DNA of 64,000 nt, from positions 28,155,432-28,219,431 of the forward strand of contig LS997566.1 in NCBI GenBank assembly GCA_000469685.2. Reading direction: 5' to 3'. The notes under the pieces are model-generated. The model made no database searches. It saw only the letters and a program-made list of their open reading frames with translations, and was not told the DNA's origin. The DNA comes from Haemonchus contortus (taxonomy: Eukaryota > Nematoda > Chromadorea > Rhabditida > Trichostrongylidae). Of the stretch, positions 1 through 21,300 are shown piece by piece. How positions within the stretch are numbered: the first letter of the stretch is position 1; each line of letters begins with the position of its first letter. The position numbers and the translations under genes are program-made.

Positions 1-976
1 CTTGTTCCGGATATCCGAAGGGGCTTGAACTCAAAATCAACTGAAAATACTGATAATGTTCATTCTAGAGTCTCTTTCCTTTTTGCCATGTCTAATGTGT
101 ACGAGCGCTAATGTCGAACACAGAAGAGAAGAAAAACGCGTATAAGGTGTGAATAACTGCAGATGTCAATAACTTTGCTATTAGCGAACTCTGCTACCCC
201 AACAAACACCTTGCTGTAGTTATGTAGTAATGTCGCCTCGCAGTCAAATAATGTTGGGTAGTGTGAAATATGCTTCAGTTGAATATATCAAAATTTCGCC
301 CGATTTGTTCCACTAATAAAAAAGTTATGAACGAAAAAGCGTAAGAGCGTTTGGTCGAAGACTTTTCGAGCGCTACTGTACGTGGCAGGAGGCGCTGCAA
401 AATAAAGTGGACACTATCCTCAAAGTCGTGGCCGCCATTTCCCCTCTGAATGTGGGCTGGCGAGGATGGAATAGCCCATACAACATCGTTATAGGACGTT
501 TCTCCCAGTTTGACTAGATAAAAAAGATGAGCAATAGATAAATGGTCTGGGGGATATGATTGGGGAATAGATTGATGAGGAATAGATATCGATCAGTCGT
601 ATGGATGGTTTTTAGTCGAGCCGAGCGTTTGTATTGGCCCTCCCGCTTGTGAAGAATCGGCACCGCCGAACTGGCTGCACGGGAGGAAACATGCAAATCC
701 GGAGGTTACGAATGAAATCCGTAATCCGGGCCGGCTGTAGCATAAAACGCATGGACAGCCCGGATTACGGGTATTCAACCTGTTTTGTGTAATGCCCCGT
801 TGTCCTATTGTATATTTCTCCTTGTCTCAAATCCCTGAATCCATAGTATTTAATTTATCAGTTCACGAGCTCCCTGATATTGAAGAAAAAGATAAGCAAG
901 GGAAATGGCCAACCTTCCTGTCGTGTCGAGGCTGAGGCGCATCTTAATTTGGCTGATGCTTTTTTTCCCTTTATGT
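1..976. other. gene-free stretch
   Basis: I see no exon with matching splice signals and reading frame here. The open frames are short, lie on both strands and have no recognisable motif. No repeat is evident apart from the sequence leading into the hammerhead-like motif that follows. Confidence 0.5.
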
Positions 977-1013
977 TAGGCTCTGATGAAGGCGTCAAGG
1001 CCGAAACCTTAAT
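977..1013 (+). ncRNA. hammerhead-like motif, decayed
   Basis: The order CTGATGA, A, GGC, six-base loop, GCC, GAAAC is present (983-1007). This is the same core found in the Penelope array of this window. The bases after GAAAC are CTT rather than CGTA or CGTT, so the self-complementary ACGT and the usual cleavage dinucleotide are lost. It is probably a relic of an old Penelope-type terminal repeat. Activity is not expected. Confidence 0.4.
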
Positions 1014-3129
1014 AAAATAAAAAAGTTGAGGCGTCTTGGCTAAGACTTTACAACTACATCTACTCATCGAGACGCATTTGCCTGTCGTGTCTGAATCTTG
1101 CATCTTTCTTGCGCTAAAGGTCAGTATTGAAGGACTATATTTGAGGGCTGTTATAATAGCGACGATTATAACACCTTATGTGCCCTACGGTCGTTATAGC
1201 CCTGCCTGTATATACTGATAAAAGTTAAGAAGTAGCGGAACTGCGGAGCTTGCCACTACAGCTCTTCAGTTCGGGAAGCCACCAGTCGTGGAATTTCGAA
1301 GCAGGTTATGACTGCGAAGTTCGCTGTTTTGATGAGATACGTACGGGGTTTCCATTATTCTCTTTTTTTCAGTATGTTGAGGTGGTCCCAACTAGGAGCG
1401 GTGCCAGCCTTCTGTAGGTTCTTTGATTTAGCGATTCTTTGAATTGCGTCTAGGTGTAGCGCACCTAATCAAGTCAGCACCAGCTGAAGTAGAGTGGGTA
1501 AAGAACTAGTTTTGTTGGAGCGTTGGCGAGGTCTGTTGGGGTGCCTCCTGACCTACTGGCTTTTTTTGGATGCTCGCTGGTAGTGGTGGATGGTCCAGTC
1601 AAAATGCATGAACCTGTTTTCAATTCCAGGAATTCCTTACCCCGACTTTCACAATTCCTTACCTCTTGTGTACTCGAGCGCTCAGGTCAAGTCGATTTCC
1701 AAGTAAATTAGTCCGAATGTAATTTTATAAACTGTTTCGTACTGTTATGATGCGGAAAATCGTTATCTTTTAAGAGTTTTGCGTCTGGTCAGAGTGCTGG
1801 TCAAGCCGTTATGCTCATTACCCGCACACTTACAAACGCAAGCAGGCATTGCTTGGATAATTACATACTGTGTCAAAACTCCTTTTTTAATGGCATGAGA
1901 AGGCGTCTTCATTATGGAACTATAAGTAAGTTGGCGCAGAATTATTTTCAGAATCGCAAGCAAGACGTTAATGAACTATATGGGAAGTTAATGACATAGA
2001 AATGGGAAATTCCCATGTCCTGAACAAGAGCAGTATATCGTGGCTAGAAATCGGCGAATCATTGAGAAGTCTCTTTATCTTTTCCTTGAAAAGTCATTTC
2101 CTTTCTCTCGTAACAAGTAAGGCTCCTCATTTACTTTATATCCTCTTGCTTTTTTTCCTTACTATATCTTTTCGTTCATGTTGTTGCCAATTTAGGTAAG
2201 AGTAGACTGAGCAACCTGACCTGGTGTTGAATTTTTTCTTACAAAAACAGTGAATGCCTAAGGACACTCTACGTCAGCCTGACGCCATGATCCAGTGCTC
2301 AGTTCGTGAATGTGCATCAGATCATAGTGTCAGGGTGACGTATAGTTATCTGCTGATATAATCCCGACCCTTCTTCGTCTTCCTCAGTCTCGTCCATCGC
2401 AACATGGACTTGCAAATGAAGGGGTCACGGACACCCATAACAAGGTCCCGCCTCTAATCTTTCTTCCTGATTCTAAGTAGTAAACATCCACTCAGTTCTG
2501 CCTTTTTTGGTGAAATCGTCGCATCTTGTTATTCCACCTTTCTGACTTGACGGATTCTTGTTTTTTTTTTATTTTTTAGTATCATACTAAATCAATCACG
2601 GGATTATTACCTGCCCGTACTGGGAGTGATAATCGGAAAATTATTCAAAAGTCCAAACGGGCCATATGTTGCGGTTGAAAGCAGTGGAATTCTTCTATAA
2701 AAGTCTCATTTTCCCTAGTCATTCCTTCCATCTTGGATTGTAAACATGGATGCACCGCCATCAATCGAGCTGCCAGTGGTGAAAATGGCAAGTTACGAAA
2801 ACGAATAAATATGGCCTCGGAGCATAGTGGATAAGAAAAAGGATACTCTCAGTCCCGTTAGTCTTGTCTGAATACTCTAAAAAACGTTTTCAAAATAATG
2901 TGGCAAATATATATATATATATATATTTTATATATATATTTGATATTTGTAACAGATAATTTTACTATTGCTAAAAATATATTTTTAATATCTTCATTCT
3001 TTCGCCTTTTCACACGGTTTTCTGCTGCAATTACTTTAATTATGCCACATTAAAGGGATTCTAGTGCCGTCGACTGTTTCGTTGATGTCATCTATTTTCT
3101 AAGTCACGTACTCACGTTCCCTGATAGTA
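1014..3129. other. gene-free stretch with a small palindrome and an AT microsatellite
   Basis: No exon could be supported. Two structures are visible. An imperfect inverted repeat has 25-base arms (2267-2291 and 2321-2345, four mismatches) and a 29-base spacer. An (AT)n run lies at about 2906-2941. The palindrome could be a very short non-autonomous transposon, but I could not find a target duplication. Confidence 0.5.
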
Positions 3130-3721
3130 TTAGGTTGATGCATAATTATTGCGAATTTTTTTGCGGCTTCCTTTTTCTCGAGAAAATTGAACTTTTAAAT
3201 TTGTGATTTTTGTAGAAATTATCTTCTCGCTTCCCTCAACAGAAATATATCTGGGAAGTCATCTTCATATACGCCAAACTATGCTCTGTTACTTCGAGAA
3301 AGGTTGGAAGGCGGCACACTCATAACGTGATCTCAACGAACTTCTCGGCGATGGAACAGTCAGCTAAAGCCGAATAAAGAATGAAATTTGCTTCTACGGT
3401 CGCCTTATTCACCAACAGGAACTCCTATGGATTATAACAATGATCGCCCGTTGAAAGATTGGTTAACGAACAGAACTTTCGACGAAAAGGATGGCTTGAA
3501 GGCCAACGTCAATTTCGATTCTTGCAGGCATGATCACCTCCAAGAATCGAAACTTCTTTGCCTGTAGAATCCGACCGCCTAGCAAATGGAAAGCAGTGTT
3601 TGATGTAGATTTTGGATATGTTCCGGAGCAATTATTTGAACATGTCTTTGCTAGATATTTCTATACTTTCTTCAAGTAAAACTTGCTGAAAAAAATCCGC
3701 AATAATTAGGCATCAACCTAA
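3130..3721 (+). mobile_element. mariner-like element, internally deleted
   Basis: Terminal inverted repeats start TTAGGTTGATGCATAATTAT on the left and end ATTAGGCATCAACCTAA on the right. TA dinucleotides flank both ends (3128-3129, 3722-3723), the classic mariner target duplication. The element is 592 bp, about half the usual 1.3 kb. Translated + strand fragments near 3270-3500 resemble the N-terminal helix-turn-helix part of mariner transposase (for example a DLNELLGDGTVS-like stretch), broken by stops and frameshifts. No DDD catalytic region remains, so the copy is dead. Confidence 0.8.
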
Positions 3722-11871
<8,150 letters not shown>

Positions 11872-13654
11872 TCTACTTCTCCTTAAGGCAAAGTAGACAT
11901 ACATTTCGGCTAGTGTTGCTTTTTGTAGTTTTCCCCAGCATAGATCGATTTATAATTATTCACTTATTCAAACATCGATTAAAGTTTTTGTTCTCAATGA
12001 CGGTCGTTTGTTGTTTACAGCACATTTTCTACTGGTTCGATTGTTTTTCTCTTCTACTCATAGTACCTGTTTATGGGAAAATGGCGAATATCAAATATTG
12101 CGTGGCTACTCTTCGTCTACCGTTGCTCTCCCTTTCTTAAACCATTCTTGCTTACCACACGATTAGTTTCTTGTCGGTATAAAATGAGAGTAATACCAAC
12201 ACTGTACTGTTTGGCAATGGCACGAATTGGAAATGCCGAGTCCCGATGTTGCTGGTCAAGAAATTCGCGCGTGAGCTTTTGGGGTTTTTATATGGTGAGA
12301 AGACGGCTAGAGTGGGGGTAGTCCTACCCGAATTCTCATGGCAAGCTGCGCAAGTTTTACGGCGGTCACTGTATTCTTCTACTAGGAATTCAAATCTCTC
12401 CCAAAAATTCGATTTGCGCCCGATCGGGTGCGGCGAATGATAGGGTAGAAGATGTTACACACAAATGCTTGTTAGCGACTGCGCCAATCCAGAATGATCC
12501 ATTATCCAGTTAAGTCCTCCTTTATAAGCACATCGCAAGTAGATGCAACACTGCCACTTCGAAACAAATCCACTGCAGACTATCTTGTACCGAGACTTGG
12601 CTAAGGTTTGCAGCTTTTCTGTGGAACTACACAAGTGCAACACATGAAAATTCGTAAGCGGGAGCGTAAGGGTGAGCGATAAGTGATTGTGCTCGACTTG
12701 TAATGCCGGCGAGGATTATGCTCCGAAAAATCTGTTGTCAGAAATAAATCTCTGGTTACGAAAAGAGCAGTGGAAGGTCACCCGTGCATTGAGACTATGT
12801 AACAACGAGAACGGAGGTCAACGTAAGCCGAGTGATCCGACTGGTATGAGAAACTGAAGGAACAGGACCATGGTCGGTCTTCGATGAGTCAGATAATAAG
12901 TGAAAGCTAACAAAATCAGAAAACCCAGTGCATAAAGCCCAACCGTGGTGGTTTGTGCACAGCATGTACCGGTGACCCTTTTGATGTAGGATCGGATATG
13001 ATCTTGATTCAAACCGCCCCTGTTACTCGAAATTTAGTCTACTAACTCCCCAACAAATTAGAGCTACTCCTCAGGACCTTCCACTTCTCTATATTTTCTT
13101 GAAGATGAAGTGCTGTTATAATGCATCCACGGTGATAGTACGTGCAACACACCCTCACATCATTTTATCGAACGGATTGGTAGCAATACCCTCCTCCCAC
13201 TTCCCTTCCCTAGCTGAAAGACAGTCCGTCAAAGGCACAGTTCCCGATGATTTTGAGGTATCTAGTTTGAGTGAAATAATGGAAGCTAGGGCAGAGTAGT
13301 GCATGGATGGGGAAGAAAGCGGAGGGATCGGCGGGTTACAAAAAAAAAATATAAGGCTACGAAAAAGTTGCAAAAAGGGCCGTACGAGTTCGTACGAGCT
13401 AGCCGTCTGTAACCGTCTGAGTAGTCTTAGCAAGGCCTGCATAACACGGCCACTTTGGGTGTGTATGTCGGCCACACCGGCTCTGGAGCCCGTATCACAC
13501 CATGTCTAGACCCTGTACTTCAGCCTGACAGCGTTCCATGTACTATTCTTGATTCACATGTTCATCATAGGGTAAAATCTCAGGAAACATTCTTATCAAG
13601 AACTGATCCTACAAGAATTTCTCGACATGTTTATAACTTTGTTCCTTCGGGGTT
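11872..13654. other. MIF 3' flank and gene-free stretch
   Basis: An ATTAAA at 11978-11983, about 110 bp after the MIF stop, is a candidate polyadenylation signal. Beyond it I find no exon with both splice sites and a protein-like frame, and no known repeat. Short open frames overlap on both strands. Confidence 0.45.
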
Positions 13655-13945
13655 CTGACAAGGGAAGGATAGAACGCTAATCTCAATTCTGTGCTCCAAA
13701 TCTGCGCAACGATTCTGGGAACAAAGTTACGAGACCGTGCCTCCCCTGTGTTATACCACTATACCGAACTATACACATTGCCGAACAGAGATGTACCTGT
13801 GCAACTGTTGCGTAGCTGGTAGGACGGTGGACTGGAAGGCATAACATCAAGGTTCGGTTCCTTGATGCATGCGCTTGTTTTGCTTTTCCATGTAATGACT
13901 ATAAAATGCTTGCAAAACGTTTTTGGGCACATGTCGGGCATCTAC
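13655..13945 (+). repeat. dispersed repeat B with Pol III box-like motifs, uninterrupted copy
   Basis: This segment is the inverted paralogue of 14935-15169 plus 17141-17210. It contains an A-box-like TAGCTGGTAGGAC and a B-box-like GGTTCGGTTCC 40 bases apart. A tRNA-derived SINE is therefore possible, although homology also extends upstream of the tRNA-like part. It is valuable because it shows the unbroken sequence at the point where the other copy carries a 2-kb insertion. Confidence 0.6.
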
Positions 13946-14269
13946 AAGGCTTCCTCACAATTCAGGATCTCGGGGAATAGTAAACCGATCAATTTTTTTT
14001 ACCTAAACTGACCGAATATATACAACTCTCTACCCCGAGCAGTCAAGACGGTTTTCGATCTTCGGCAGCTCCCTGCACTTACGGTGGACGGCGGTCGAAT
14101 GACTATGTCCGAGTACAGCCCTCTTCGGAAGGGATACAGTCCATACATTCTAGGAATACTGTCGCGGTTCAAGTTAAATGGCATTGTTGAGGAAATATTG
14201 AGGGACAACAGATTATCCCTTTGTGTGTACATATGATTATCCGCTGTCTCTATTCTTGAGGTAGGCCAC

Positions 14270-14360
14270 TCATGCACCACCACGCTTACCTCATGAAAGG
14301 GCCTCTTGAAAAGGGGTTATTTAAGAGGCCCTTTCATGAGGTAAGCGTGGTGGTGCATGA
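14270..14360. repeat. perfect 38-bp hairpin (inverted repeat)
   Basis: Left arm 14270-14307 and right arm 14323-14360 are exact reverse complements with a 15-base loop. The arms read TCATGCACCACCACGC... on the left and end ...GCGTGGTGGTGCATGA on the right. Perfect pairing means the structure is recent or kept by conversion. It may be a tiny fold-back element; no target duplication is evident. Confidence 0.85.
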
Positions 14361-14934
14361 TACCACGGCTATACTCAAAACTCTGAATCCACCTACGACT
14401 TGCTTTGAAGTTGTCCCCTGTGGGCCTTCTTTGTTGATATGAAGCGGTATCTAGTGGAATTGACTGTCGTGCCATGGGCTATATTAATTTTATGGCAGCT
14501 TATCCTACTAACTTATCTGCTAATCTCCATAGGTAGGCAGATTAGTCGCTTGTTTCTCACGTTCATCGTGACCGCATTTCACGGGCTCGATTTCCTCGGA
14601 AAGAATTACGGGCTTCTTCTCATAGCATCAAGAAGTACGGTTGGAGAGGTCTTCATACCGCCTTTCCCTAACGTTACGCTGCAAGAACGAAAGTCTTCCA
14701 TCAAATATGATGACACCACATTCGGCCAGAAGATTTGCTGGTAACATGTCGAGGTGCGTATGATCAGATGAATAATTTAGATCCTTTCTCCTTGAAGCCT
14801 CTTGAGCTCATTTTGAGCAAGTGTTTGGAATTTTTATTTTGCTGGAGCTGGAGTTCCACCCTCACTGGGCCGGTGATGGCCAAAAATAACCTCCCTTGAA
14901 ATACCTTTCCACTGTTCCTAAATTGTAAGGGAGC

Positions 14935-15169
14935 CCTGTAGATGCCCAACATTGAGCCTAAAAACGTTTTGCAAGCGTTTACAACGCATTTCATGGAAAA
15001 GCAAAGCGAGCGCATGCACGAAGAAATCGAACCTTGATGTCACGCCTACTAGTCCACCATACAACCCGCTAGGCCACCGCTACACAGTTAAGGGTCTTAC
15101 TCGGCTCGGTGATCCGTTCAGTGCAGTGGTAGAACACAGGGAGGCATCGGGCCCGTAACTTTGTTCTCA
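14935..15169 (-). repeat. dispersed repeat B, copy split by an inverted-repeat element
   Basis: This matches the reverse complement of 13740-13945 (shared landmarks: AAAAACGTTTTGCAAGC, CATGGAAAAGCAAA, GAACCTTGATGT, GTAACTTTGTTC). The match stops at 15169 and resumes at 17141 with CAGAATCGTTTCGCAGATTT, on the far side of the 2-kb inverted-repeat element. Confidence 0.65.
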
Positions 15170-17140
15170 CAAGGAAGGTCTTTCAGGGCGTGGGACGCTT
15201 TTTGAAAATGATTTTTTGCATGGTATAGGGGCATGAGCACTGAGTATAAAACTATGGTTCATTTCCGCTAAATGGCCTTCTGAATGCCAAAAAACGACTG
15301 AAAACGATTTTGTCAGAAATCGCCGTTTTAACCCACTCAGCGTCGTTTGTTTCATTCATGGCGTCGACTCTCCGTACAGTAGAAGGCGCCAGTTGTCTGT
15401 GCATCGAAAATAACGTGAAAGGTAGCCAAAAAAGGGGGCCACATGTTGAAAAGTGCGGGGAAGTTTCATATAGCCTCTCCACGGTTGAGCTGCCAGCAGC
15501 GTCGGATGGTGTGGCGGATAGCGATGTGGACTTCGAGGAACGACGACTAGGATGGGTTGGTGGTTCGGAAACTCCGGGCTTCTCCGTTTTTGCATTTTAT
15601 GCTGTCACCTCCAGATTGGCTCCATATTGCACCAGGGCCAAAGCAAGTGCCTGACTGGTCATGGTCGTGACCAGGACCACCCAGGCACATAACCTCTACA
15701 AGCCGTTGGAATTTCTTGTGTGACGCACTATCAGTGATCGGTGAAGGAGCTTCCAGGCTCAACACTCCCAGTCCTCCGTTCCTACCTCCGAGTCCTCCTT
15801 TCCTACCCCCCCCCCCCTTCCTCAACTTCCTCACGTAGTTTGTAGTCAAAAAACTCGATATCACATCATCTGGTCTTCGGACATTGTATGGACATTGCAC
15901 AGTCCATACAATTCTTTGAATGGTATGGACAGTGATGGTTTGATTGTTGTTCTATTTCGACGGAATTCCTTCAAAACTGATGGAAGCTCATCTAATTCCA
16001 ATGATTTCACCGTTTTTTACCCTAGCGTTGATCTCGCGCCCGCGCCGTTGAAGGGGTTTTGTCCACTATTCTGGTTGGTCATCTCCATTTCCTTCTCTCC
16101 TCACGATCAGTCACTCATCTTCTGTAGTCACCTCGACTTCAGCGATGTCCTTCTTGTTCGTGTCCTGCCAGCGCTTCACACAGACGCGAAGTTAGGGGAT
16201 CGTAGGTTGGGAACGGGTATCGCCGAAACCCTTCATCTAGTATTCATCTAGTGATCCGGCGCTAGAATGATTTCCTTCAGGGCTGACAGCTTTTCATATG
16301 AAGCCTAATGCTCATGGATGCTTCAGCAAGAAGATGAATTGAAAGAGAGTCTGATTGGTTCTCCCACAGGAGTCCGCAGTGGACTCCCAGAGAGCATTCG
16401 GAATCGGGAATCCTGTTGTCTTTGCATTGACGAACGAGGTCGAGAACAGCTTCCATCAAATAGGAACCATATTATAGGGTTCGGACCCCCCCCCCTCCCC
16501 CCCATTACAACACTTATTAAGTGTGAATTTAAGAGGCACCTTTATACTCCTGGGAGTGTGAAGCCTGGAAGCCCCTCCACTGATAGCACTCCACACAACA
16601 AATTCTGACGGTTTGTGGAGGTGTGCCTGGCTGGTCCTGGGCACGACCATGACCAGTCAGGCACTTGCTTTGGCCCTGGTGCAATATGGAGCCAATCTGG
16701 AGGTGACAGCATAAAATGCAAAAACGGAGAAGCCCGGAGTTTCCGAACCACCAACCCATCCTAGTCGTCGTTCCTCGAAGTCCACATCGCTATCCGCCAC
16801 ACCATCCGACGCTGCTGGCAGCTCAACCGTGGAGAGGCTATATGAAACTTCTCCGCACTTTTCAACATGTGGCCCCTTTTTTGGCTACCTTTCACGTTAT
16901 TTTCAATGCACAGACAACTGGCGCCTTCTACTGTACGGAGAGTCGACGCCATGAATGAAACAAACGACGCTGAGTGGGTTAAAACGGCGATTTCTGACAA
17001 AATAGTTTTCAGTCGTTTTTTGGCATTCAGAAGGCCATTTAGCGGAAATGGACCATAGTTTAACACTCAGTGCTCATGCCCCTATACCATGCAAAAAACC
17101 ATTTTCAAAAAGCGTCCCACGCCCTGAAAGACCTTCCTTG
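15170..17140. mobile_element. long-inverted-repeat DNA element (fold-back or Harbinger-like MITE type)
   Basis: Two arms of about 600 bp (15170-15771 and 16550-17140) are inverted copies around a 778-bp centre. The termini read CAAGGAAGGTCTTTCAGG and its complement. TCA flanks both ends (15167-15169 and 17141-17143), a probable 3-bp target duplication. The uninterrupted paralogue at 13655-13945 supports both borders. The centre contains a 14-base poly-C run and a second C-rich run near 16487, and no transposase. The small open frames in the two arms mirror each other because the arms are inverted copies; they are not genes. Confidence 0.75.
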
Positions 17141-17370
17141 TCAGAATCGTTTCGCAGATTTGGAACACAGATTGGAGATCAGCGTTCGAAACCAGCTACA
17201 GAGGTTTTCCCGTCTTGAATTACCACTGCGACCAAGTATCCTTCCCTTGTAAGAAGAATTAAGAAAGTTATCGATAACTTCGGTCTTATCGGACCAGTTG
17301 AGGGATTATAACGGGCCACATGCAGTCTACACAGTATAAGCATTTTCCCAAAACTATGCGTTGTTTGCGT

Positions 17371-17605
17371 TGGCAGAGGTGGTCTAGTGGCGAGTGGCGC
17401 ACTATCTCACACGCATGGTCAGGGGTGCAAATCCAGGATCGATCTCCGCCTAGGCCGACCAAGCCTTTCGTCCCTCCGGGGTCGGTTAATTGGTACCAGA
17501 CTCGTCTGGGAGGATAAAAGCACTGACTTGTACATCGGTTGGCCACCGCAAGTCATTGTATGGCCCACATACGCACTCAATGCGCCACTACGATTCTGAG
17601 AGGGA
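17371..17605 (+). repeat. tRNA-derived SINE, family A, sense copy
   Basis: The order is the same as in the 9478-9716 copy: GGCAGAGGTGGTCTAGTGGC head, degenerate B-box, TTGGTACCAGACTCGTC, AAAGCACTGACTTGTACATC, CCACCGCAAGTCATTGTA. The two copies align end to end but are clearly diverged, so the family is old or has several subfamilies. Confidence 0.75.
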
Positions 17606-18326
17606 GCGGAGGCGCATCCTTCAGATGGGACTGAATAATGCCAAAAACTTTAACCTTAATTCTTTATGCGTTGTTGGATAATGAAACCGCAGCATGCCGT
17701 TTCGAACTGCCCAACCTGGTCGCGTCAGCTACGGCGTTCAAGTTGTTCATCCCAAATAAAACCTGAGATTAACAAGGTGATTGTGCCATGAGCGACACTC
17801 TATCTTTGATGAAAGTCATAGAGAGAGATTTCCATGGTCGTCGCACCATGCAAATCGTAAATTATTGTTCTCTTACGAAGGACTATCTCTGGGTTTGATC
17901 CATACTCTCTGATTATGAGCTTCCGAATAAAACAAAGAAGCCATGGATTATACTGTAAGCATAATGAAAGCAATGTTTATGAATCATACAAACTGAAATC
18001 TTATCACTAACAAGGCGAACGTAGAACTAGTGCACCGACTGTTGAGCAATTTTGACAATGACAAAGACAACTGCTGTGCGACCGCTCGCGTAACATCCAA
18101 ATTATGTGTACGTATGTAGGCCTCTGATTGCACGTGTGTGGATGGGTCAGTAAATAATAGTTTTCAAACAATTTCAAAGAAAGCACTCTGGTTCTCTCTA
18201 ACGATAAGTTGCTTGCGTAACTTACACTGTATATGCAGCTATGCACTATTGACAATGATTCTTAATAAAATGATGGCATGCCACTCAGTTCAGGTGACGA
18301 GCAACTCATCAATTTACAGTTATACA
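17606..18326. other. gene-free stretch
   Basis: Nothing supported: no splice-bounded exon and no recognised repeat. It probably contains the 3' flank of the minus-strand gene that follows. Confidence 0.4.
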
Positions 18327-21300
18327 CTAACAAATTCTCATTGTTCTATAACCGTTGCTCACATCGGTCTGAATGGCAGGGCCTAGTTTCGTATTCCGGC
18401 GGTGGACAGAATTCACTGGCCCTTCTTTGTCGTTGTCGATAACCTGAATCAGTAGACTCGAAGAGCAAACTCTAACAGACTGCGGTGAGCTCAATGTTTC
18501 GTTTCCTGCAGCTGACACTATGTAACGCTGACTATCATAGCACGGCTTTTGCTGTGCACCCAGCAATAAGGCGCGCCATATTGTTATGGCCGCTTCTTAT
18601 CACGAAAAGTAACCGTAACATAAAATCCAGAAAGGACTTCATGAGTACGATACGGCAACATTTCCTGACAAAGTATGGCTCTTAATTTATTACCTGTCCG
18701 TTTTCCAGGAGCTAGGACTTCCGTCGACTGGGATGCGGAAGTTGAGAGGATGGAGAGTCAAGGGAAAATAGAGAATGGTTCAAACATAAACTATTCGAAT
18801 TTATGAAACTGCATGTTAATGGCTGCTTTCATAGTCCGCCGGCGTGCCGGCGTGCCGGCGCGCGTGCCGGCGCGCGTGCCGGCCGGCCGGCGTGCGTGCC
18901 GGCGGAGGCAGTGCTAGGGGGGAGGAGGGAGGCAGACAGATAGGCAAACAGTCCACGCCCCTTCGAGGGGTTGAAAACAAACAACCTTCGAAGGGGTGTG
19001 AACTGTTTGCCTTACACTGTCTGCCTCCCTCCTCCCCCCTAGCACTGCCTCCGCCGGCACGCCGGCACGCGCGCCGGCACGCCGGCCGGCCGGCCGGCCG
19101 GCGGACTATGAAAGCAGCCAATAGCAAGTCGAGCCGTAAACTGAAACCCGACCATTTGACCTGAGTATGTGCTGAGGGCTTTAGCGATATGTTTTGTTTG
19201 TTTTTACCCATGTACCCAACGCAATGGAACCCTTTTTGCAAGTACGACTATGTATTCCTTTCGAATTGGAAATGAATTCCTTGCTCAAGCTTGGGGAAAC
19301 ATGATCGAGCTCAGATGTAAACGTATCTCTCATTTCCACTAACTGTACATCTGGTTTTGATGAGAATACCTCAGTATAAACTCACCCAGCGATTCAACTG
19401 GCTGTCGGGAAGCGTCTCCCATCAGACATAGGCTTTTCCGGCTTTGGACTCCACAATTACATACGGACCAGTCACTCCATTCAGCTGAAGAACTATTTTC
19501 TGAAAAAGTCTTCAAAATCTTGAAATGATGTCTTCTAGGAACAGTCTGTTGTACGAAGAAGCATGTAGTATATCCGGAACGTACTGTGCTCACGTGAGGT
19601 TCGACTAACTCTATCGACCTTCTCCTTGTCTACTTTGATGACTGGATCACTCGACGCATCGTCTTTGAGGATAAATGATTCCTGCTCCGAAATCACTTCA
19701 ACACCTGAGGGGAGTCGTGAAAGTTCCTGAAATTACTAGCAGTCAGATAGGGCAAGAGTATGTGCGGTAAGTAGGGGAAAAGGAGTAATACAACTTGAGA
19801 AGAATAGGTTTAAGACGATTTCTTTGTTTAAGTTGAACATATTAATTGCGTTCAAGCTAACAGCAATATCCTTCGAGGTTTCTTGCTTACGATAGCTTAA
19901 CCCTGTGAGGTTGGTGTGATTCTGACCATCCGCCTTTTACAACTCATTTGTGACTTTATCAGGAAAGAGCCAAATCTTTAACACATCGTTGAATTGGGTG
20001 GTAGTAGGTGAGCGAAAGACTCTTTCAACTTTGGCAGGATTGCGCTAGCATGGTGAAGCAACCAGAAAAGATAGAGATTCAGCATCAGGAAATCCCGAAG
20101 GGTCCCGTACTTGACACCAAAAGTATTATAGTTTCAACCTATTCAACTTGTCCTTTTTGAACGCAGCAACTTCATGTCTGGGTGAAAATGACCAGAGATG
20201 AACGGAGCAGATACCATGATGCAATAAGAAGGTAAATAGATCAACCGCAAGGAGATCTTTGGTTTCAACCTCATCCAAAATCGGTCATGCATAATTTCCA
20301 CCAAGTTGCCCGAAAATGAAAAAATCGCGGATTTGGGTATTTTTTCCAGGAGTTAGGGGAGGAGGAGTCTACCAGAATCTGCCACTACTAAACGAAATAT
20401 GTGTGGATGGAAACTATGCCTTGAGACGTAAAATGCTGGACATAGTTAGAATGGTCGTGATCAAGAGAGAAACCGTTATGAAACCGGCTGTAGCGGTAGG
20501 CGACGGGTGCGATGGTATTCGCCGGATAATGCACAACAAGGATCATTACGAACAATCACCTGCTCAGTGTCTCTATCGACTTTCTCAACGGAGACAGCAT
20601 CGGAGATGGGTTGGCTTGGTTTTTCATTTACCATCTTCTCCACGGTCGCTAACATCCACGAAAGGGCTCTCGCAGTGTCGCCCTCGATCTTCTGTAATAC
20701 AACTATTATAATAAAATGAAATTCTAATAAGCAGGCAAGACTAATGATTCATGCATAATCCCATGTTGGAATCCTGATTTATGCATTTATGTCTCATTCA
20801 ACTCGTATAAGGATTGCCTATAACGTCATTTGTTCGAAGGTGGGTTTAATGTCGGGATAGCGACGTTAAACCAAGCCCTGGTTGATTAGAGTGTACCTCG
20901 ACATACAAGCATACTTTGTAAGCTCTACAAAGGCTTCACGCCCAGGATCTGAATCGAAACCAATGACAATATCAAGGGAGAGGTTTGGTAGGGCGATATC
21001 ATTTTGCCCATTCCTGCCTATTTATTAAAGATCAGCTTGCAAGTGAACTAACAAAGATGAGCTCTGTTTTCCACCATATCAGAACTGGCTTCAGATGCTC
21101 CCTCTATGCTCAATCAAATATTTTCAGATAATGTAACGTGAAAAAACGTGGAAAATCAAGCTCTGCAGCAGAGCTAAAGGAAAGTACGGTATAGAAAGCG
21201 TTCAAGACCTTTGGAGGAGCAGTGAAGAAAACAAAAAATATCAGAAATCACGCTCATTCTCTCGAAATCGAAAGCAAAGTAAGCCAAATCACCTGCAATT

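Noticed and set aside
15356..16958. Proline-rich frames such as QKRRSPEFPNHQPILVV present twice
   Set aside because: They lie in the two inverted arms of one element and copy each other; there is no domain and the arms are non-coding in the element model.
18816..19241. Open frames of 106-141 codons rich in Arg, Ala and Cys on both strands
   Set aside because: They are generated by the CG-rich palindrome of the MITE; composition and symmetry exclude a gene.
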